Below, one piece after another: positions 27,529-38,198 of a stretch of DNA of 64,000 nucleotides. The first letter of the stretch is position 1. Every line of letters starts with the position of its first letter. The DNA comes from Leptospira neocaledonica. GTDB lineage: Bacteria > Spirochaetota > Leptospiria > Leptospirales > Leptospiraceae. The stretch covers positions 388,737 to 452,736 of the forward strand of contig NZ_NPEA01000005.1 of the NCBI RefSeq assembly GCF_002812205.1, read 5' to 3'. Position numbers and translations under genes: made by a program. The notes beneath the pieces were generated by a model, which ran no database searches, had not been told where the DNA came from, and worked only from the letters and a program-made list of their open reading frames with translations.

Positions 27529-29778
27529 ATGAGCCTTCGAACGCGCTTCTCTCTTTATTGCGCTATTGTTCTATTTGCATTCTCGGTTCTACTAACTCTG
27601 TTAGTGGCCGTCGCCGCCTATTACGATTCCAAAGTTTCTTCCCAAGAAGCTGCTTTTGCAAAGGCAGAAGGCGCTTCCTTCGAAGTGCGTAAAATTTTTT
27701 CAGAAGCAATTTCTAAAGTGGGAGAAGCGAAAACTCGTTGGGAACTTACTTATCCTTCTCGCCCTTCCGTTGAAAAAGATCTAGTGGATCTATTTCAGAA
27801 TGATAAAAGGTTTTTAGGAGCGGGAGCCGTTTTCGAACCCAATCTTTTTGATGGAAGGGACACTTCTTTTATAGGACGCAAGGGTTCCAATTCTAACGGT
27901 AGATTTGTCCCGTACTTTCACAGAAGTATTAAAAATCCTGACGAGATCAGTCTGGAAGAAAGCCTGTATTATGATAATACGGACGAAAGCGGGAACTATT
28001 ATCAGATCCCAAAAGCCACGTTAAGCGATTTTGTCGGAGAACCTTATTTTTATCCGTTAGAAGGAGTGAATATTTTTATGATCTCCTTGATCCGACCTAT
28101 TATCAGGCAAGGAAGATTTATAGGGATCGTTGGCTTGGATCTGAAACTTTCGGATCTGGAAGAAGAATTGTTTTCAAAAAGGCCGTTCGGTCACGGACAT
28201 TTGGCATTGATCTCTCCGGGCGGAAAATATGCGGTTCATGGTGCCAAAGGAATTTTACAAGGAAAGAATGCAGGTCTTCCTGAGGTAAGAGATTCTATTC
28301 AAAAATCATTATCTTCCGGACAACCTTTTGCGTATTTAGTGGAAGGTGGGAACTCCTACATATTCCCTTTTAGCATGGGAACTTATGGAAAGAACTGGGC
28401 AATCGAAGTGTATGTTCCCGATTCAGTTCTTTGGAATGATCTAGGCCCGATCATTTTAAGATGTTTGCTTATTACATTCGCACTTTTGCCGGTTTGTTTA
28501 TACTTTCTGGATAGATTCTTTTGCAAGTATGTCTCGGAAGGTTTGTCCGCTGCTACTACCTTTGCGGATTCCTTAGGTGCGGGGAATTATTCCGCTCAGA
28601 TACCTACAAGGAAATTCCAAGACGAGCTCCATCATCTTTTTATCACGCTGGAGAATATGAAGGAGAAGTTACTGGCCGCGATAGATCAGCAGATCCGGTC
28701 CGAAAAAATCTTAAGAGAATCAGCGGAGATCTATTCACGTAATGAAATCATCCGTCTCCAAAAAGAAGAGTTAGAAGAGGCATTGGGAGAACTAAAAACC
28801 GCTCAAGAGACCTTATTAAGAAATGAAAGGTTGGCGGCTATTGGTAGGATATCGGGTGCCGTCAGTCATCAGATCAATAACCCATTAGGTGCGATCGGAG
28901 CTTCTCGAGAGAATATTTCCTTTTATGTAAAAAGAATTACCGCGCTTCTTCCTTTTCTTTTCGAATATTTGAGCCAAGCAACCGGCGCGGAAAGAGAATT
29001 TTTTAATATCACCTTGGGAAGAATATTAGAAAATCATAAAGAACAGATCGGTAAGAAATTCAGGGAGACCAGACATTCTATTGAAGATTTTTTACGACAG
29101 GAAAAGATAGAGAATGCAGGTGATAAGGCTGCCGTTGTAGCCGAGTTGGGATTTGAGGATTGTCCGGATTTTATTCTTCGATTATGTAGAAATTCCGAAT
29201 GGGACCGTATTTCTGAATTTTTAATGGCTGTTCGTGGATTGGAGATCTCGGAAGAAGTAATTCATAGATCCACTGATAGAATGTACAAAATTGTATCCGC
29301 CTTGGAAACTTATTCAGGGATCGCGAAAGAAGATAAAGAAAGATGGGTTAAGGTCTCCGACACAATGGAAGTTGTGCTCGGAGTTTATGAAGGAGCAGGC
29401 GGCAACAGAGTTACCGTTGAAAGAAATTATATCTCTGAAGCAACTATGAGATGTATTCCGGAAGATTTAGTGAGACTTTGGACCCAAATCGTGGATAATG
29501 CATACCAGGCAATGTCCGGAGAAGGAACACTTAAAGTAAGTATCTATGATGCAGAGTCCAAGGTTGTCTGCGAAGTAGAGGATAGCGGTTCCGGTATTCC
29601 TAAGAGTATCAGAGAAAAAGTGGGAGAAGTTTTATCTTCCGGAAAATCAGAAGGAGAAGGTGCAGGGATCGGGCTCGCAGTTGCTGCTTCCATTTCTAAA
29701 AAATACGGAGGCAGTTGGGATTGGGAAAGTGAACCTGGCTGTACTATCTTTCGCTTTTCCTTTCCTAAATCAGAATAA
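27529..29778 (+). CDS. Cache-domain sensor histidine kinase with inserted DHp segment
   Basis: 749 residues. TM1 at about 8-30, a periplasmic double-Cache sensor (about 35-300: FEPNLFDGRDTSF, IGIVGLDLKL), TM2 near 305-325, a HAMP-like linker, a coiled coil, then the phosphorylation box SGAVSHQINNPLGAI with H447. The second DHp helix (DRMYKIVSALETY) comes only at residue 584, 137 residues after the His, instead of the usual 45-60. The HATPase domain (DNAYQAM, DSGSGIP, GAGIGLAVAASI) completes it. It probably phosphorylates the adjacent lone receiver. The Cache part resembles that of the two nearby chemoreceptors. Confidence 0.92.
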   Translation: MSLRTRFSLYCAIVLFAFSVLLTLLVAVAAYYDSKVSSQEAAFAKAEGASFEVRKIFSEAISKVGEAKTRWELTYPSRPSVEKDLVDLFQNDKRFLGAGAVFEPNLFDGRDTSFIGRKGSNSNGRFVPYFHRSIKNPDEISLEESLYYDNTDESGNYYQIPKATLSDFVGEPYFYPLEGVNIFMISLIRPIIRQGRFIGIVGLDLKLSDLEEELFSKRPFGHGHLALISPGGKYAVHGAKGILQGKNAGLPEVRDSIQKSLSSGQPFAYLVEGGNSYIFPFSMGTYGKNWAIEVYVPDSVLWNDLGPIILRCLLITFALLPVCLYFLDRFFCKYVSEGLSAATTFADSLGAGNYSAQIPTRKFQDELHHLFITLENMKEKLLAAIDQQIRSEKILRESAEIYSRNEIIRLQKEELEEALGELKTAQETLLRNERLAAIGRISGAVSHQINNPLGAIGASRENISFYVKRITALLPFLFEYLSQATGAEREFFNITLGRILENHKEQIGKKFRETRHSIEDFLRQEKIENAGDKAAVVAELGFEDCPDFILRLCRNSEWDRISEFLMAVRGLEISEEVIHRSTDRMYKIVSALETYSGIAKEDKERWVKVSDTMEVVLGVYEGAGGNRVTVERNYISEATMRCIPEDLVRLWTQIVDNAYQAMSGEGTLKVSIYDAESKVVCEVEDSGSGIPKSIREKVGEVLSSGKSEGEGAGIGLAVAASISKKYGGSWDWESEPGCTIFRFSFPKSE

Positions 29779-29802
29779 AATATAGTTTTTCGGGCTTTTA
29801 CT

Positions 29803-31869
29803 ATGAGTATCAGATATAGAATTTCACTCTACTTGGCGATTGTGCTTTTGACCGGTTCTTTCGTTCTGGCAGGTATCAATTCATTTTCCTCTTATTTCAG
29901 TTTAAAGTCCCAAGTGGACTCAGGGTCTACCATGGCCGGTAAACGTTATGAGTATGAAATTTCAAATTTTTTAAATTCCGTTCTGGGATCTTTGAGGGGT
30001 TTTCAATTTATGTTGGAAACTTCTCATCCTAGTCGGGAAGAAATGATTGGTTCACTCAAAAAGTTAGCCGAAACAGACAATCATTTTTTCGGGACCTGGG
30101 TTTTATATGAGCCCAACGCTTTCGACGGGCAGGATGCAAGATATAAAAATACTCCTTACCATGATGCTACAGGTAGATTTATTCCATATTGGAATAGGGC
30201 AACAGGAGAACTAAAAATCACATTCGCAGAATCATATGATGTGGATGATACGATCAGCTTTTATTATCGTATTCCTAAAAAGACCCAGAAAGATTTTATC
30301 TCGGATCCTTATGTGTATTCCGTAAGCGGAAAAGATGTGCTAATGGTTTCTATGGTAAAACCAATCCTACGAAATGGAAAATTTGTGGGAACTGTCGGAA
30401 CAGATATCGCCATGGAAAACCTACAGGAACTACTTGGCCCGATCCGACCGTTTAGGGGAGAAGGTTATCTGGCATTAGTCTCACCTGACGGGCTCTATGC
30501 CGCAAACGGAGGAAATCCTTCTTTAGTGGGAAAGGCAATTCCAGAAGAAAGTATCCGAGCCCAAGTAAAAGAGCTAAGCCTAAAGGGCGAAGATTTTCAG
30601 ATCAAGGGTTCAGGTCATACTAGGTATTTTTTCCCATTTTTATTAGGAAATTATGATAAACCTTGGGCAGTAGAAGTATCGATCCCAGATTCAATTTTTT
30701 GGTCTGATATGAGAGGAGTGATCCTCCAGACGATATTATCTTCTCTTGTGATCATGGTGGTGATTCTAATCATTCTGAATTTGATCTTCAATAGACTGAT
30801 CACTAGTGGTCTATTAGAAGCAATCGGTTTTTCGGAGAAGATTGCAGATGGAGATTTAACTTCTCATATAGAAATCGCAAGGGAAGATGAGATAGGTAAG
30901 TTGTTAAAGTCCATGGATATGATGAAAGTGAACCTTTCAAAGATTATCTTGGATATTAAAACTTCTTCTACAAAATTAAATAGCACTTCTGATCAAATGG
31001 CTGAATCCAGTCGTAATTTCTCGGATGTGGCCCAAGCCCAGGCTTCTGCAGCTGAAGAATCTTCTGCAGCAGTAGAAGAACTTGCAGCATCCGCAGAGAA
31101 TGTTCGTAGATCGATGGAAAAAGCGATTGAGAACATGAAGGAAATTGACACTAACGTAGTTCTTCTTCGTGAACAGATCGGGACCATTAATAACGAGATG
31201 CAGACATTATCTCAGGTAGCAAGTGAATCCCAAGAACGTGCAGTGACAGGTGAGAATGCGATGGGTGCTACCAATCAGGCCATGGATGAGATCGGAGAAA
31301 GTGCGAGTCGTATCAACGAAATTTTATCAATCATCACTGAAATATCAGAAAAGACAAATCTTCTGGCATTGAACGCAGCAATAGAAGCAGCGAGAGCGGG
31401 TGAGGCAGGTAAAGGATTTGCAGTAGTTGCTGAAGAGATCGGTAAACTTGCGTCACAAACTTCTTCTTCTGTGCAAGAGATTGGAGAGCTTGTAGATTCT
31501 ACGAATAATGCGGTTCATAATGGGAATACGAAAGTTAAAGAGGCGAGTGATATACTTCGTAAATTAAGAACCTCAGTTGATTCTTTCGGACTATCTGCGA
31601 AGAAGGTATTGGAATCCGTAAAAACTCAGGAGAAGAATACACAAGATATCCATCAATCTGCGAATTTCCTAATGAGTTTCAGTTTACAGATAGAAGAAGC
31701 AGTCCAGGAACAAAAACGTGCAACGGATGAGATTACGAAGACGATCGTAAGTATTTCAGAAGGAACTCAAGAGGTTGCTTCCGGAGCGGATGATCTGACT
31801 TCTTATTCAAGTGAAATGCATGGGCAATCGGAAGGTCTTCTCAAATCCGTAGATAAGTTTAAACTTTAA
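29803..31869 (+). CDS. Methyl-accepting chemotaxis protein (dCache), copy 1
   Basis: 688 residues: TM1 (about 8-30), a double-Cache ligand domain (40-275; [31 protein letters not shown]), TM2 (305-325), HAMP and a cytoplasmic signalling coiled coil whose tip is [18 protein letters not shown]. From about residue 275 on it is identical in protein sequence to the chemoreceptor at 38199, although the sensor halves differ. A ligand such as an amino acid is typical of dCache domains but is not determined here. Its 3' end overlaps the convergent PAS kinase by 11 bases. Confidence 0.95.
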   Translation: MSIRYRISLYLAIVLLTGSFVLAGINSFSSYFSLKSQVDSGSTMAGKRYEYEISNFLNSVLGSLRGFQFMLETSHPSREEMIGSLKKLAETDNHFFGTWVLYEPNAFDGQDARYKNTPYHDATGRFIPYWNRATGELKITFAESYDVDDTISFYYRIPKKTQKDFISDPYVYSVSGKDVLMVSMVKPILRNGKFVGTVGTDIAMENLQELLGPIRPFRGEGYLALVSPDGLYAANGGNPSLVGKAIPEESIRAQVKELSLKGEDFQIKGSGHTRYFFPFLLGNYDKPWAVEVSIPDSIFWSDMRGVILQTILSSLVIMVVILIILNLIFNRLITSGLLEAIGFSEKIADGDLTSHIEIAREDEIGKLLKSMDMMKVNLSKIILDIKTSSTKLNSTSDQMAESSRNFSDVAQAQASAAEESSAAVEELAASAENVRRSMEKAIENMKEIDTNVVLLREQIGTINNEMQTLSQVASESQERAVTGENAMGATNQAMDEIGESASRINEILSIITEISEKTNLLALNAAIEAARAGEAGKGFAVVAEEIGKLASQTSSSVQEIGELVDSTNNAVHNGNTKVKEASDILRKLRTSVDSFGLSAKKVLESVKTQEKNTQDIHQSANFLMSFSLQIEEAVQEQKRATDEITKTIVSISEGTQEVASGADDLTSYSSEMHGQSEGLLKSVDKFKL
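30626..31869 (+). repeat. 1.24-kb direct repeat, left copy (chemoreceptor signalling half)
   Basis: From ATTTTTTCCCATTTTTATTA to the stop codon this segment matches 39025-40268 at a constant offset of 8399 bases. I found about nine base differences in 1244 bases, for example at 30720, 30780 and around 30940-30980 and 31520-31550; all are silent. Upstream of the boundary the two genes diverge strongly. Confidence 0.95.
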
Positions 31870-34800
31870 CTTCTAAAAAAGGAAGAAGGATCCGGAACAT
31901 TGTAAATCCGGGTCTTGTTTCTACTTCTATTTTTCCGTCGTGTTTTTCCACGATCTTTTTCACAATATCCAGTCCTAATCCGCTTCCTTCTCCCGGAAGT
32001 TTTGTGGTAAAGAAAGGTTGGAAAATTTTATCAATAATACTTTCAGAAATACCCGGCCCATTATCAATGATCTCAACGCAAACAAAGTCTATCTTTTGGT
32101 AGACCTTGATCTTGATCGCTCCTCTAAACTCCATTGCTTGTAGGGAATTGTAGATCAAGTTTGTCCATACGTGGATTAGATCATCAGGAAAACATAATAT
32201 TTTCGGAATACTTTCGTATTCTTTGGAGATCTGAATCCCTTTTTTGAGCTGGTTCTGATAAATTGTAAGAACCGTTTCTATATTTTCCGTGATAGAAGCC
32301 GGAATTTTTTCGGAAGTTGTATCGAAATGTGAGAAGTTCTTTAAGGCGTATAAGATCTTAGAAACACGATCCACAGCGATCTGTATTGTGTTCGTATTGG
32401 AAAAGAAGAACGCTTCCAATGTGGAATATTCCAATAATACATTCGCTCTTTCACATGCCAAAAATGGGAGTGCGATTTTAGGTAGTTCCCTGAATCCCAT
32501 ATCGGTCAGAGAATCCGCGATCGCATATGGAGAAGGAATATTCAATTCTTGTAATTGAACTACTATCTTCTTTTTGGCGTTTCTTTCTTCCATCCCTGCC
32601 AATTGATCTTTCGGTTGTCTCACTAAGCTTAAGAACTGTCGGAAGGATTCAACTTGTTCCGAAGTCATTCCGGTCAGCACGTTTTGTACATCAGGTAAGA
32701 TTGTTTGGAAACGGATCAGACATTCTTGTAAGTTTTGGTTGGAAGCCTGCACTGCTCCGATCGGATTATTGATCTCATGAGCGACGCCTGCTATAAGTTG
32801 TCCAAGAGCTGCCATTTTTTCGGATTGGATCAGTTGGGCCTGGGCTTTTTTAAGATTTTCTAATGTTTCCTGGAGTTCATTTTTTTGCATCTCTATCAGT
32901 CTGTTTCTGACCGAGATCTCATCATTGATCACCTTTAATTCTTCCACTTCTTGGATGGCAGAAGTGTCCAAAAGGCTAATAGCAGCTACATAGGATTCTC
33001 TTTCCGTATAAAAATGTACACTTCCTATAGCGGAAAATATCTGACCATTCCAACGTACAGCTCTCAATTCCAAATTTTCGGAACTTTCGAAGGAACGTAT
33101 CCTGGCATGTAGTGTTGCCCAGGAATCCGGGGTGAATAAGGATACCGGAGAAACAGAGTGAAGATTTTTTTGATTAAATCCGAATACTCTTAGGAAAGCA
33201 GGATTGGTATCTAAGATACCTTCTGTTCTTGGGTCTAAAAATATGATAGCTTCGTTTGCAAATCTGTAGAAGGTTTGGAACCTTGCCTCGCTTGCTTTTA
33301 ATTTTTCTTCCGACTTTTTTCTATCAGTGATATCTGCAATAATCCCTGCCATTCTTCCCGGAATTTTTTTAGAGTTTCGATAGACTTGGCCTTTAACTTC
33401 CAGCCAATGAATGGTCCCGTCCGGATGAAAAAATCTATATTCCAGATTGATTACATTCTCTTTTCCTGAAAAACTATTTCTTATAGATTTCCGAATTAAA
33501 CTTTGATCGTCCGGATGAACAAGATCCATAAATACGGAAGTATCATTTTCAAAGTCCTGGAGATCTATTCCGAAGATGGACGCGGTATCCGATGACCAAT
33601 GCGCCGTCCTGTCCTTTAGGTTCCAGCTCCAAGTTCCCATTTTAGATGCGTTCAATGCGAGTCTGAGTCTTTCCTCGCTCAGTTTTAGAGCCTTTTCGGC
33701 CAACAGAGGTTCAGTAATATCTAATATTAGAAAAACTAAATTTTTGATCTTTCCGGAAGCGTCTTTTATAGGGGCTCCGTTGATGGAGAGGAATTTTTTG
33801 TTTCCACGCTCATCCTCGATTGCATGTCGGATATCGTAGACAGGTTGTCCGGAGGTAAGCACCCGTATGAACGGTTGATCGTTTGTGGTCCATTCGCCTC
33901 CATCTATAGAGGTCGCCTTCCATTCAGGCGCGTTGTATTTTCTTTCTTGGATCTGATCCAGGGTTAATCCTAATACTCTTTCTGCAGAAGGGTTCGCATA
34001 TAAAATTTCTCCTTCCGGGTTTAATACAGTGATTGCTGCTACGGATGTTCTCATGATCTCCGAAAGAAGATCTCTTTCTGCGATGAGTTCGCTATGTTTT
34101 CTCTTTCTTTCTATTGCGTTGGAAAGTGTCTCTCCGATCGATTTTAAGTTTGCAATCTCGAATTCTTCCAGCTTCAGACCCGTTTCGTTCAACGGAATTT
34201 CGCTATTCATCCCTAAGGCACCGACTACTTTTCCTTCTAAGGTAAGCGGAACGGCGATTAAGAACTGGATTTGCAAATATTGCAATTTGCTCTTTATATC
34301 TGATTCGGGGAAATCATCCTGGCTGAGTAGGAATATTTTTCCGTCTAAGATCTTCCTTGTAAGAAAATTATTCGGATCTACGGGACTTTCCGGAGGCCAA
34401 CTAGGGCTTTGATTGTCAGCTTTCGGATCGATGAATTCATACACCAGAGTCCTGGTTAGTTTTTCCATATCATATAAAACTAAATTCCCTCTGGACATTT
34501 TGAAAGTTTGTACGATTTTTCCGACCGCATTGGCGATAGCTTCTTCTATTTCCAAGATAGGTTGGTTGATAAGTTCAGTAGAAATGGAAGAAGTTAGACG
34601 CTCTATACTCCTTTTATATTCTTCTTCTTTTTTTCTTTTGATTTCATCGCTGATATCTTGGATTGTCCCCAAAAGTTTAAGTACTTTTCCTTCTGAATCT
34701 TTGATGAAGTCTGTTCTGTTTAAGAGGAATTTTTCTTTTCCGGAAGGTGTGATGGATCTATATTCTATTTCCGCGGAGACCCCTTCTATTACTGATCTTT

Positions 34801-36271
34801 TAAAATGTTCTTCTACTCTTGCTCTGTCATCCGAATGCATATAGTCGAACGTAGGTACAAGCATTCGATCGTTTGTTTCTAATATTTGGTATAATCCTTC
34901 GGAAGCGGTCATTTTTCCGGAAGGTATATCGTATTCCCAGCTTCCCACTTTTGCTGTCTTTTGGGCTCTATCTAAGAAAAGTTTCGTTTCTCTTAATTCA
35001 TCTTCTATTTGTTTCTGTTCCGAAATATCTATATGGATACCGATCATTCGGACCGGATTTCCTTCCGGATCTCTCTCTGCTATTTTTCCCCTAGTTAAGA
35101 TCCATTTATAAGAACCGTCTTTACATTTTAATCTGAATGCTGTGGAATAGGTAGGCAATTCTCCCTTAGCATAACTTTGCCATGCGGAATTTGTTTTATC
35201 CCTGTCTTCAGGATGTAAACTTTCGTTCCAAAATTCATAAGTGGGAATTATTTCCCCGAGATGGTAACCAAGCATTTTAAGCCAGTTCTCATCTACATGA
35301 TGTTCGTTTGTTGCAATATTATAATCCCATATACCTAGGTTTGCACCTTGGACTGCGAGATCCAATGTCCTTTCCTTTTCTTCTAGGATTTTTTCAGTCT
35401 CTTTTTTTTCGGTAATATCAATATGGATACCGAGTGCTCGGACAGGTGTGCCGTCCTTATCTTTCTCCCAAACTTTCCCTCTGGATCTGATCCATTTCCA
35501 AGATCCGTCTTTGCATAACATTCGGAAGTCTGTCTCGAATAATTCCGATCGACCTTCCATATGTTCTTTGAGTCCGTCTATGATAAGAGGGCGATCATCC
35601 GGATGGATCCTAGATCTCCAAAACTCGCTTGAAGTTTCGAATTCTTCCATAGTGAATCCGAGGATCTCCGCACATTTTTCGTTCGGGATAATGATGCCGT
35701 TCGGAATATTCCAATCCCAAAATCCTAAATCGGCACTCTTAATAACAAGATCTAATTGTTCTTCTCTGTTCTTGAGCAGTATTTCTGCCGCGAGTTCTTT
35801 TCTGAGGTCGATTATATTCCCGCGGACCAGATTGGTAGAGCCAGGAATTTTAACTAAATGTATTTCGCAGGGAATGACTCTCTTTTGTTTATCACAATGG
35901 TCCCATCTGAATACCGGAGTTTCACCCTGCAGTGCGAGTGTTATTTTTTCATAGGCGGATGCTCTGGAAGTTTTTCCGTCTGGTTGAAATTCTGGAGAAA
36001 TTTCTGCAGGACCCAATTTTAAAAATTCTTCTCTAGTATAACCAAAAAGAATTTCGGCAGTTGAATTGACTACTTCGAAGATGCCGGTATCTGAGTTCAC
36101 AATCGTGATTGCAGCAGGTGAAAAATCGATTAACGACCTTAAAAGACGATTGTCAGATTCCGAGTGAGAAAGTTTATCTACTTTTTTCTCTAATTCGGAG
36201 ATCCGCTGGTTCGCTGCATCTAGCTCCGCCTGGAGATCCTTGCTCTTCTGTTTTGTATTTTTGGGATCCAC
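31859..36271 (-). CDS. Large soluble multi-PAS/GAF histidine kinase with inserted DHp segment
   Basis: 1470 residues without membrane segments. A short N-terminal coiled coil is followed by about seven PAS/PAC repeats (recurrent IHPDDR and [14 protein letters not shown] patterns) and one GAF domain near 610-760 ([19 protein letters not shown]). The kinase core has [13 protein letters not shown] with H1165, and the second DHp helix ([13 protein letters not shown]) at residue 1302, 137 residues later, exactly as in the Cache kinase at 27529. The HATPase ([23 protein letters not shown]) ends the protein. No receiver is adjacent on this strand. It probably integrates several cytoplasmic signals. 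Confidence 0.93.
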   Translation of the reverse strand: MDPKNTKQKSKDLQAELDAANQRISELEKKVDKLSHSESDNRLLRSLIDFSPAAITIVNSDTGIFEVVNSTAEILFGYTREEFLKLGPAEISPEFQPDGKTSRASAYEKITLALQGETPVFRWDHCDKQKRVIPCEIHLVKIPGSTNLVRGNIIDLRKELAAEILLKNREEQLDLVIKSADLGFWDWNIPNGIIIPNEKCAEILGFTMEEFETSSEFWRSRIHPDDRPLIIDGLKEHMEGRSELFETDFRMLCKDGSWKWIRSRGKVWEKDKDGTPVRALGIHIDITEKKETEKILEEKERTLDLAVQGANLGIWDYNIATNEHHVDENWLKMLGYHLGEIIPTYEFWNESLHPEDRDKTNSAWQSYAKGELPTYSTAFRLKCKDGSYKWILTRGKIAERDPEGNPVRMIGIHIDISEQKQIEDELRETKLFLDRAQKTAKVGSWEYDIPSGKMTASEGLYQILETNDRMLVPTFDYMHSDDRARVEEHFKRSVIEGVSAEIEYRSITPSGKEKFLLNRTDFIKDSEGKVLKLLGTIQDISDEIKRKKEEEYKRSIERLTSSISTELINQPILEIEEAIANAVGKIVQTFKMSRGNLVLYDMEKLTRTLVYEFIDPKADNQSPSWPPESPVDPNNFLTRKILDGKIFLLSQDDFPESDIKSKLQYLQIQFLIAVPLTLEGKVVGALGMNSEIPLNETGLKLEEFEIANLKSIGETLSNAIERKRKHSELIAERDLLSEIMRTSVAAITVLNPEGEILYANPSAERVLGLTLDQIQERKYNAPEWKATSIDGGEWTTNDQPFIRVLTSGQPVYDIRHAIEDERGNKKFLSINGAPIKDASGKIKNLVFLILDITEPLLAEKALKLSEERLRLALNASKMGTWSWNLKDRTAHWSSDTASIFGIDLQDFENDTSVFMDLVHPDDQSLIRKSIRNSFSGKENVINLEYRFFHPDGTIHWLEVKGQVYRNSKKIPGRMAGIIADITDRKKSEEKLKASEARFQTFYRFANEAIIFLDPRTEGILDTNPAFLRVFGFNQKNLHSVSPVSLFTPDSWATLHARIRSFESSENLELRAVRWNGQIFSAIGSVHFYTERESYVAAISLLDTSAIQEVEELKVINDEISVRNRLIEMQKNELQETLENLKKAQAQLIQSEKMAALGQLIAGVAHEINNPIGAVQASNQNLQECLIRFQTILPDVQNVLTGMTSEQVESFRQFLSLVRQPKDQLAGMEERNAKKKIVVQLQELNIPSPYAIADSLTDMGFRELPKIALPFLACERANVLLEYSTLEAFFFSNTNTIQIAVDRVSKILYALKNFSHFDTTSEKIPASITENIETVLTIYQNQLKKGIQISKEYESIPKILCFPDDLIHVWTNLIYNSLQAMEFRGAIKIKVYQKIDFVCVEIIDNGPGISESIIDKIFQPFFTTKLPGEGSGLGLDIVKKIVEKHDGKIEVETRPGFTMFRILLPFLEVKV

Positions 36272-36612
36272 TCTCTATTTAATAGAAAGTGAAAACCTCA
36301 CTTTGAAAACAAAAATACTGGAGACCGCGGGTTTTCCATTCAGGCTTTGTTGTGATTGTGTGGAAAGAATGGGGCAAAATTTTCCTCATTTCTACAATGC
36401 TTAAAACGTAAACTATTCGAAACATTTCAAACGTTCAGAAATAAATTATCAATATTTCTAATAATAAAATTTTTTGAGTGACGAGTTAGGAGAAATGCAT
36501 ATTTCTTTTCGTCTTCTTATGGATTCTCTTCCTGTAGAAGATCGCTCTATGTACTTGGGAAAAATCGAGAGAGAGTAGGGTGCCCGCCCTAGTTTATATT
36601 GGAGACACTATT
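36272..36612. other. Intergenic region between PAS kinase and outer-membrane-protein gene
   Basis: About 340 bases between divergent genes. It contains a small inverted repeat AAAGTG/CACTTT (36286-36304) just upstream of the PAS kinase start, a very AT-rich stretch near 36430-36480 suited to promoters, and a 27-codon open frame at 36495-36578 with TTAGGAG close to its ATG. The frame, MHISFRLLMDSLPVEDRSMY and on, is too weakly supported to call a gene; it could be a leader. Confidence 0.5.
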
Positions 36613-38178
36613 ATGTTCCTTGGAGTTTGGCCGAAACATCCCTTCGCCTATGCGGCAGGATTATTTATTCTTTTCGGTTTTGGAGAATTATTCTCAGCCG
36701 ATTTCGTTCGTTTAAAGAACGGGCAGATAGTCAGAGGTAAGATCATCTTAGAAGACGATGAAAAAGTACTGGTTGCCGAGGATAACGATTATGTTCGTTT
36801 CGTAGATAAGGATAACGTTGCTCAGGTAAGTTATGAAAAAGGAAAGCAGAATGTCGGTACTTCAACTCTAGAAAAAAAAGGGGCTCCACAAAAGGTTTCC
36901 GATATTCCCCAAGGCCATGTGGAAACCGGTCCTCCGAATATGTACGGTCCGAGCGGAGGATCCAGTAATGGAAATGGAGGAGATACTTCTATAGAAGTGA
37001 TACATGAGGTGGTCACGGACTTTATTTGGCGGGGACTTAGTTTCTCCGGAGAGATCGCGAACCGCAGGGATAACGAGAGTTATAGAGCAATGACCTTCGT
37101 TCCTTCTTACCAACCTACCGTAACTTTTAATACTCCGTTAAAAGGTTTCCAAGTACAGTTCTGGGGAAACTTTCAATTAACGGAACGTAATGATAGGGAT
37201 AATGACGGAAGATTTCAAATGTATCCTGGAGGGGCTGGGCCCGGCTATGCTGGACAAGGGTCTTCCGGTTCTTTGAGTCCATTTTCTGCTCCTTCTCCGG
37301 ACACGTTAAACTCTGCTTGTCCATATGATACTCAAGCTAACTTTATGGCGGGGAATCCGACAACAGGTTCCACTTGTGGCGGAGATGTTCCCGGTTTTAA
37401 GAAAGAACAGAACGGTATGAAACGTTCGGATGGATTGTTCTACGCATTCTATTATAATTTCGAAAAGACCAGTTGGGGAACTTTTACTGCAGGGATCTGG
37501 TTCTATAATACTTTTCAGAAGAGTGCCGCTTATACCTCTCCTGCATTAGGAGGATTTAATTCTTCTGCTGCTCAAGGAGTTGCCGGAGCGAATAACCCTT
37601 CTACACAGATCACTCGTTTGGCTTGGCAGGAATACTTCTTCTTTTGGAAATTACCTTTCTTGCAATATGTGAATCCTACAATTTCCTTTTATACTCAATT
37701 CTCTCAGGAGAATGCAGGCTTGATGGCGGGAAAAAACTATCTATCTTTAACGATGGGTCATGAGTTTTTTGAAGGGAGTTTTTTCCGGATACTTCCTCAG
37801 GTTAATATAGGTTACGCGATGAGTAATAATATTGTGGATAACAGATACGGGATCCAAGATATCACTTCCACACTCACTTTCTTTTTCGGAAAGTTTTTCT
37901 TTAAGGCAGCGGACGTATATAGACCTAATTTATATATGTATGATACAGATAATTATTATGGAGCGACTGGCGGTTACGTAAATACCAGTAGTAAAGACGG
38001 TAAGATCGTAGATCCTGGAAAGGTGAACGGTCCTGCGAATCAATTGGTGCTGGATTTTATCAATTCTTCCACTTCTATACCTGACCAGTTGAGACAATCC
38101 GTAAGAGAGTCTTATCTTCTGCAGAAAATTCCTTCTCACTTGGTTTGGTTTAGCGTAGGGTTTAGTCAGAACTTCTAA
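36613..38178 (+). CDS. Predicted outer-membrane beta-barrel protein
   Basis: About 521 residues. The signal peptide (YAAGLFILFGFGELFSA) is followed by a short beta domain, VRLKNGQIVRGKIILEDDEK to VAQVSYEKG, of a type seen at the start of spirochaete envelope proteins. A Gly/Ser-rich linker follows, then many amphipathic strands rich in aromatic residues (TDFIWRGLSFSGEI, FQVQFWGNFQL, LSLTMGHEFFEGSFF) ending in VWFSVGFSQNF, a typical C-terminal Phe of barrels. A GTG at 36580 opens the same frame; the ATG with TTGGAG nine bases ahead is preferred. Transported substrate unknown. It lies between a kinase and a chemoreceptor. Confidence 0.78.
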   Translation: MFLGVWPKHPFAYAAGLFILFGFGELFSADFVRLKNGQIVRGKIILEDDEKVLVAEDNDYVRFVDKDNVAQVSYEKGKQNVGTSTLEKKGAPQKVSDIPQGHVETGPPNMYGPSGGSSNGNGGDTSIEVIHEVVTDFIWRGLSFSGEIANRRDNESYRAMTFVPSYQPTVTFNTPLKGFQVQFWGNFQLTERNDRDNDGRFQMYPGGAGPGYAGQGSSGSLSPFSAPSPDTLNSACPYDTQANFMAGNPTTGSTCGGDVPGFKKEQNGMKRSDGLFYAFYYNFEKTSWGTFTAGIWFYNTFQKSAAYTSPALGGFNSSAAQGVAGANNPSTQITRLAWQEYFFFWKLPFLQYVNPTISFYTQFSQENAGLMAGKNYLSLTMGHEFFEGSFFRILPQVNIGYAMSNNIVDNRYGIQDITSTLTFFFGKFFFKAADVYRPNLYMYDTDNYYGATGGYVNTSSKDGKIVDPGKVNGPANQLVLDFINSSTSIPDQLRQSVRESYLLQKIPSHLVWFSVGFSQNF

Positions 38179-38198
38179 GTATATAAGGAAATTATAAA

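Noticed and set aside
34029..34844. Two plus-strand frames of 127 and 143 codons
   Set aside because: They are antisense to the PAS/GAF kinase, whose domain content is clear; they show low-complexity Ser/Phe-rich translations typical of shadow frames.
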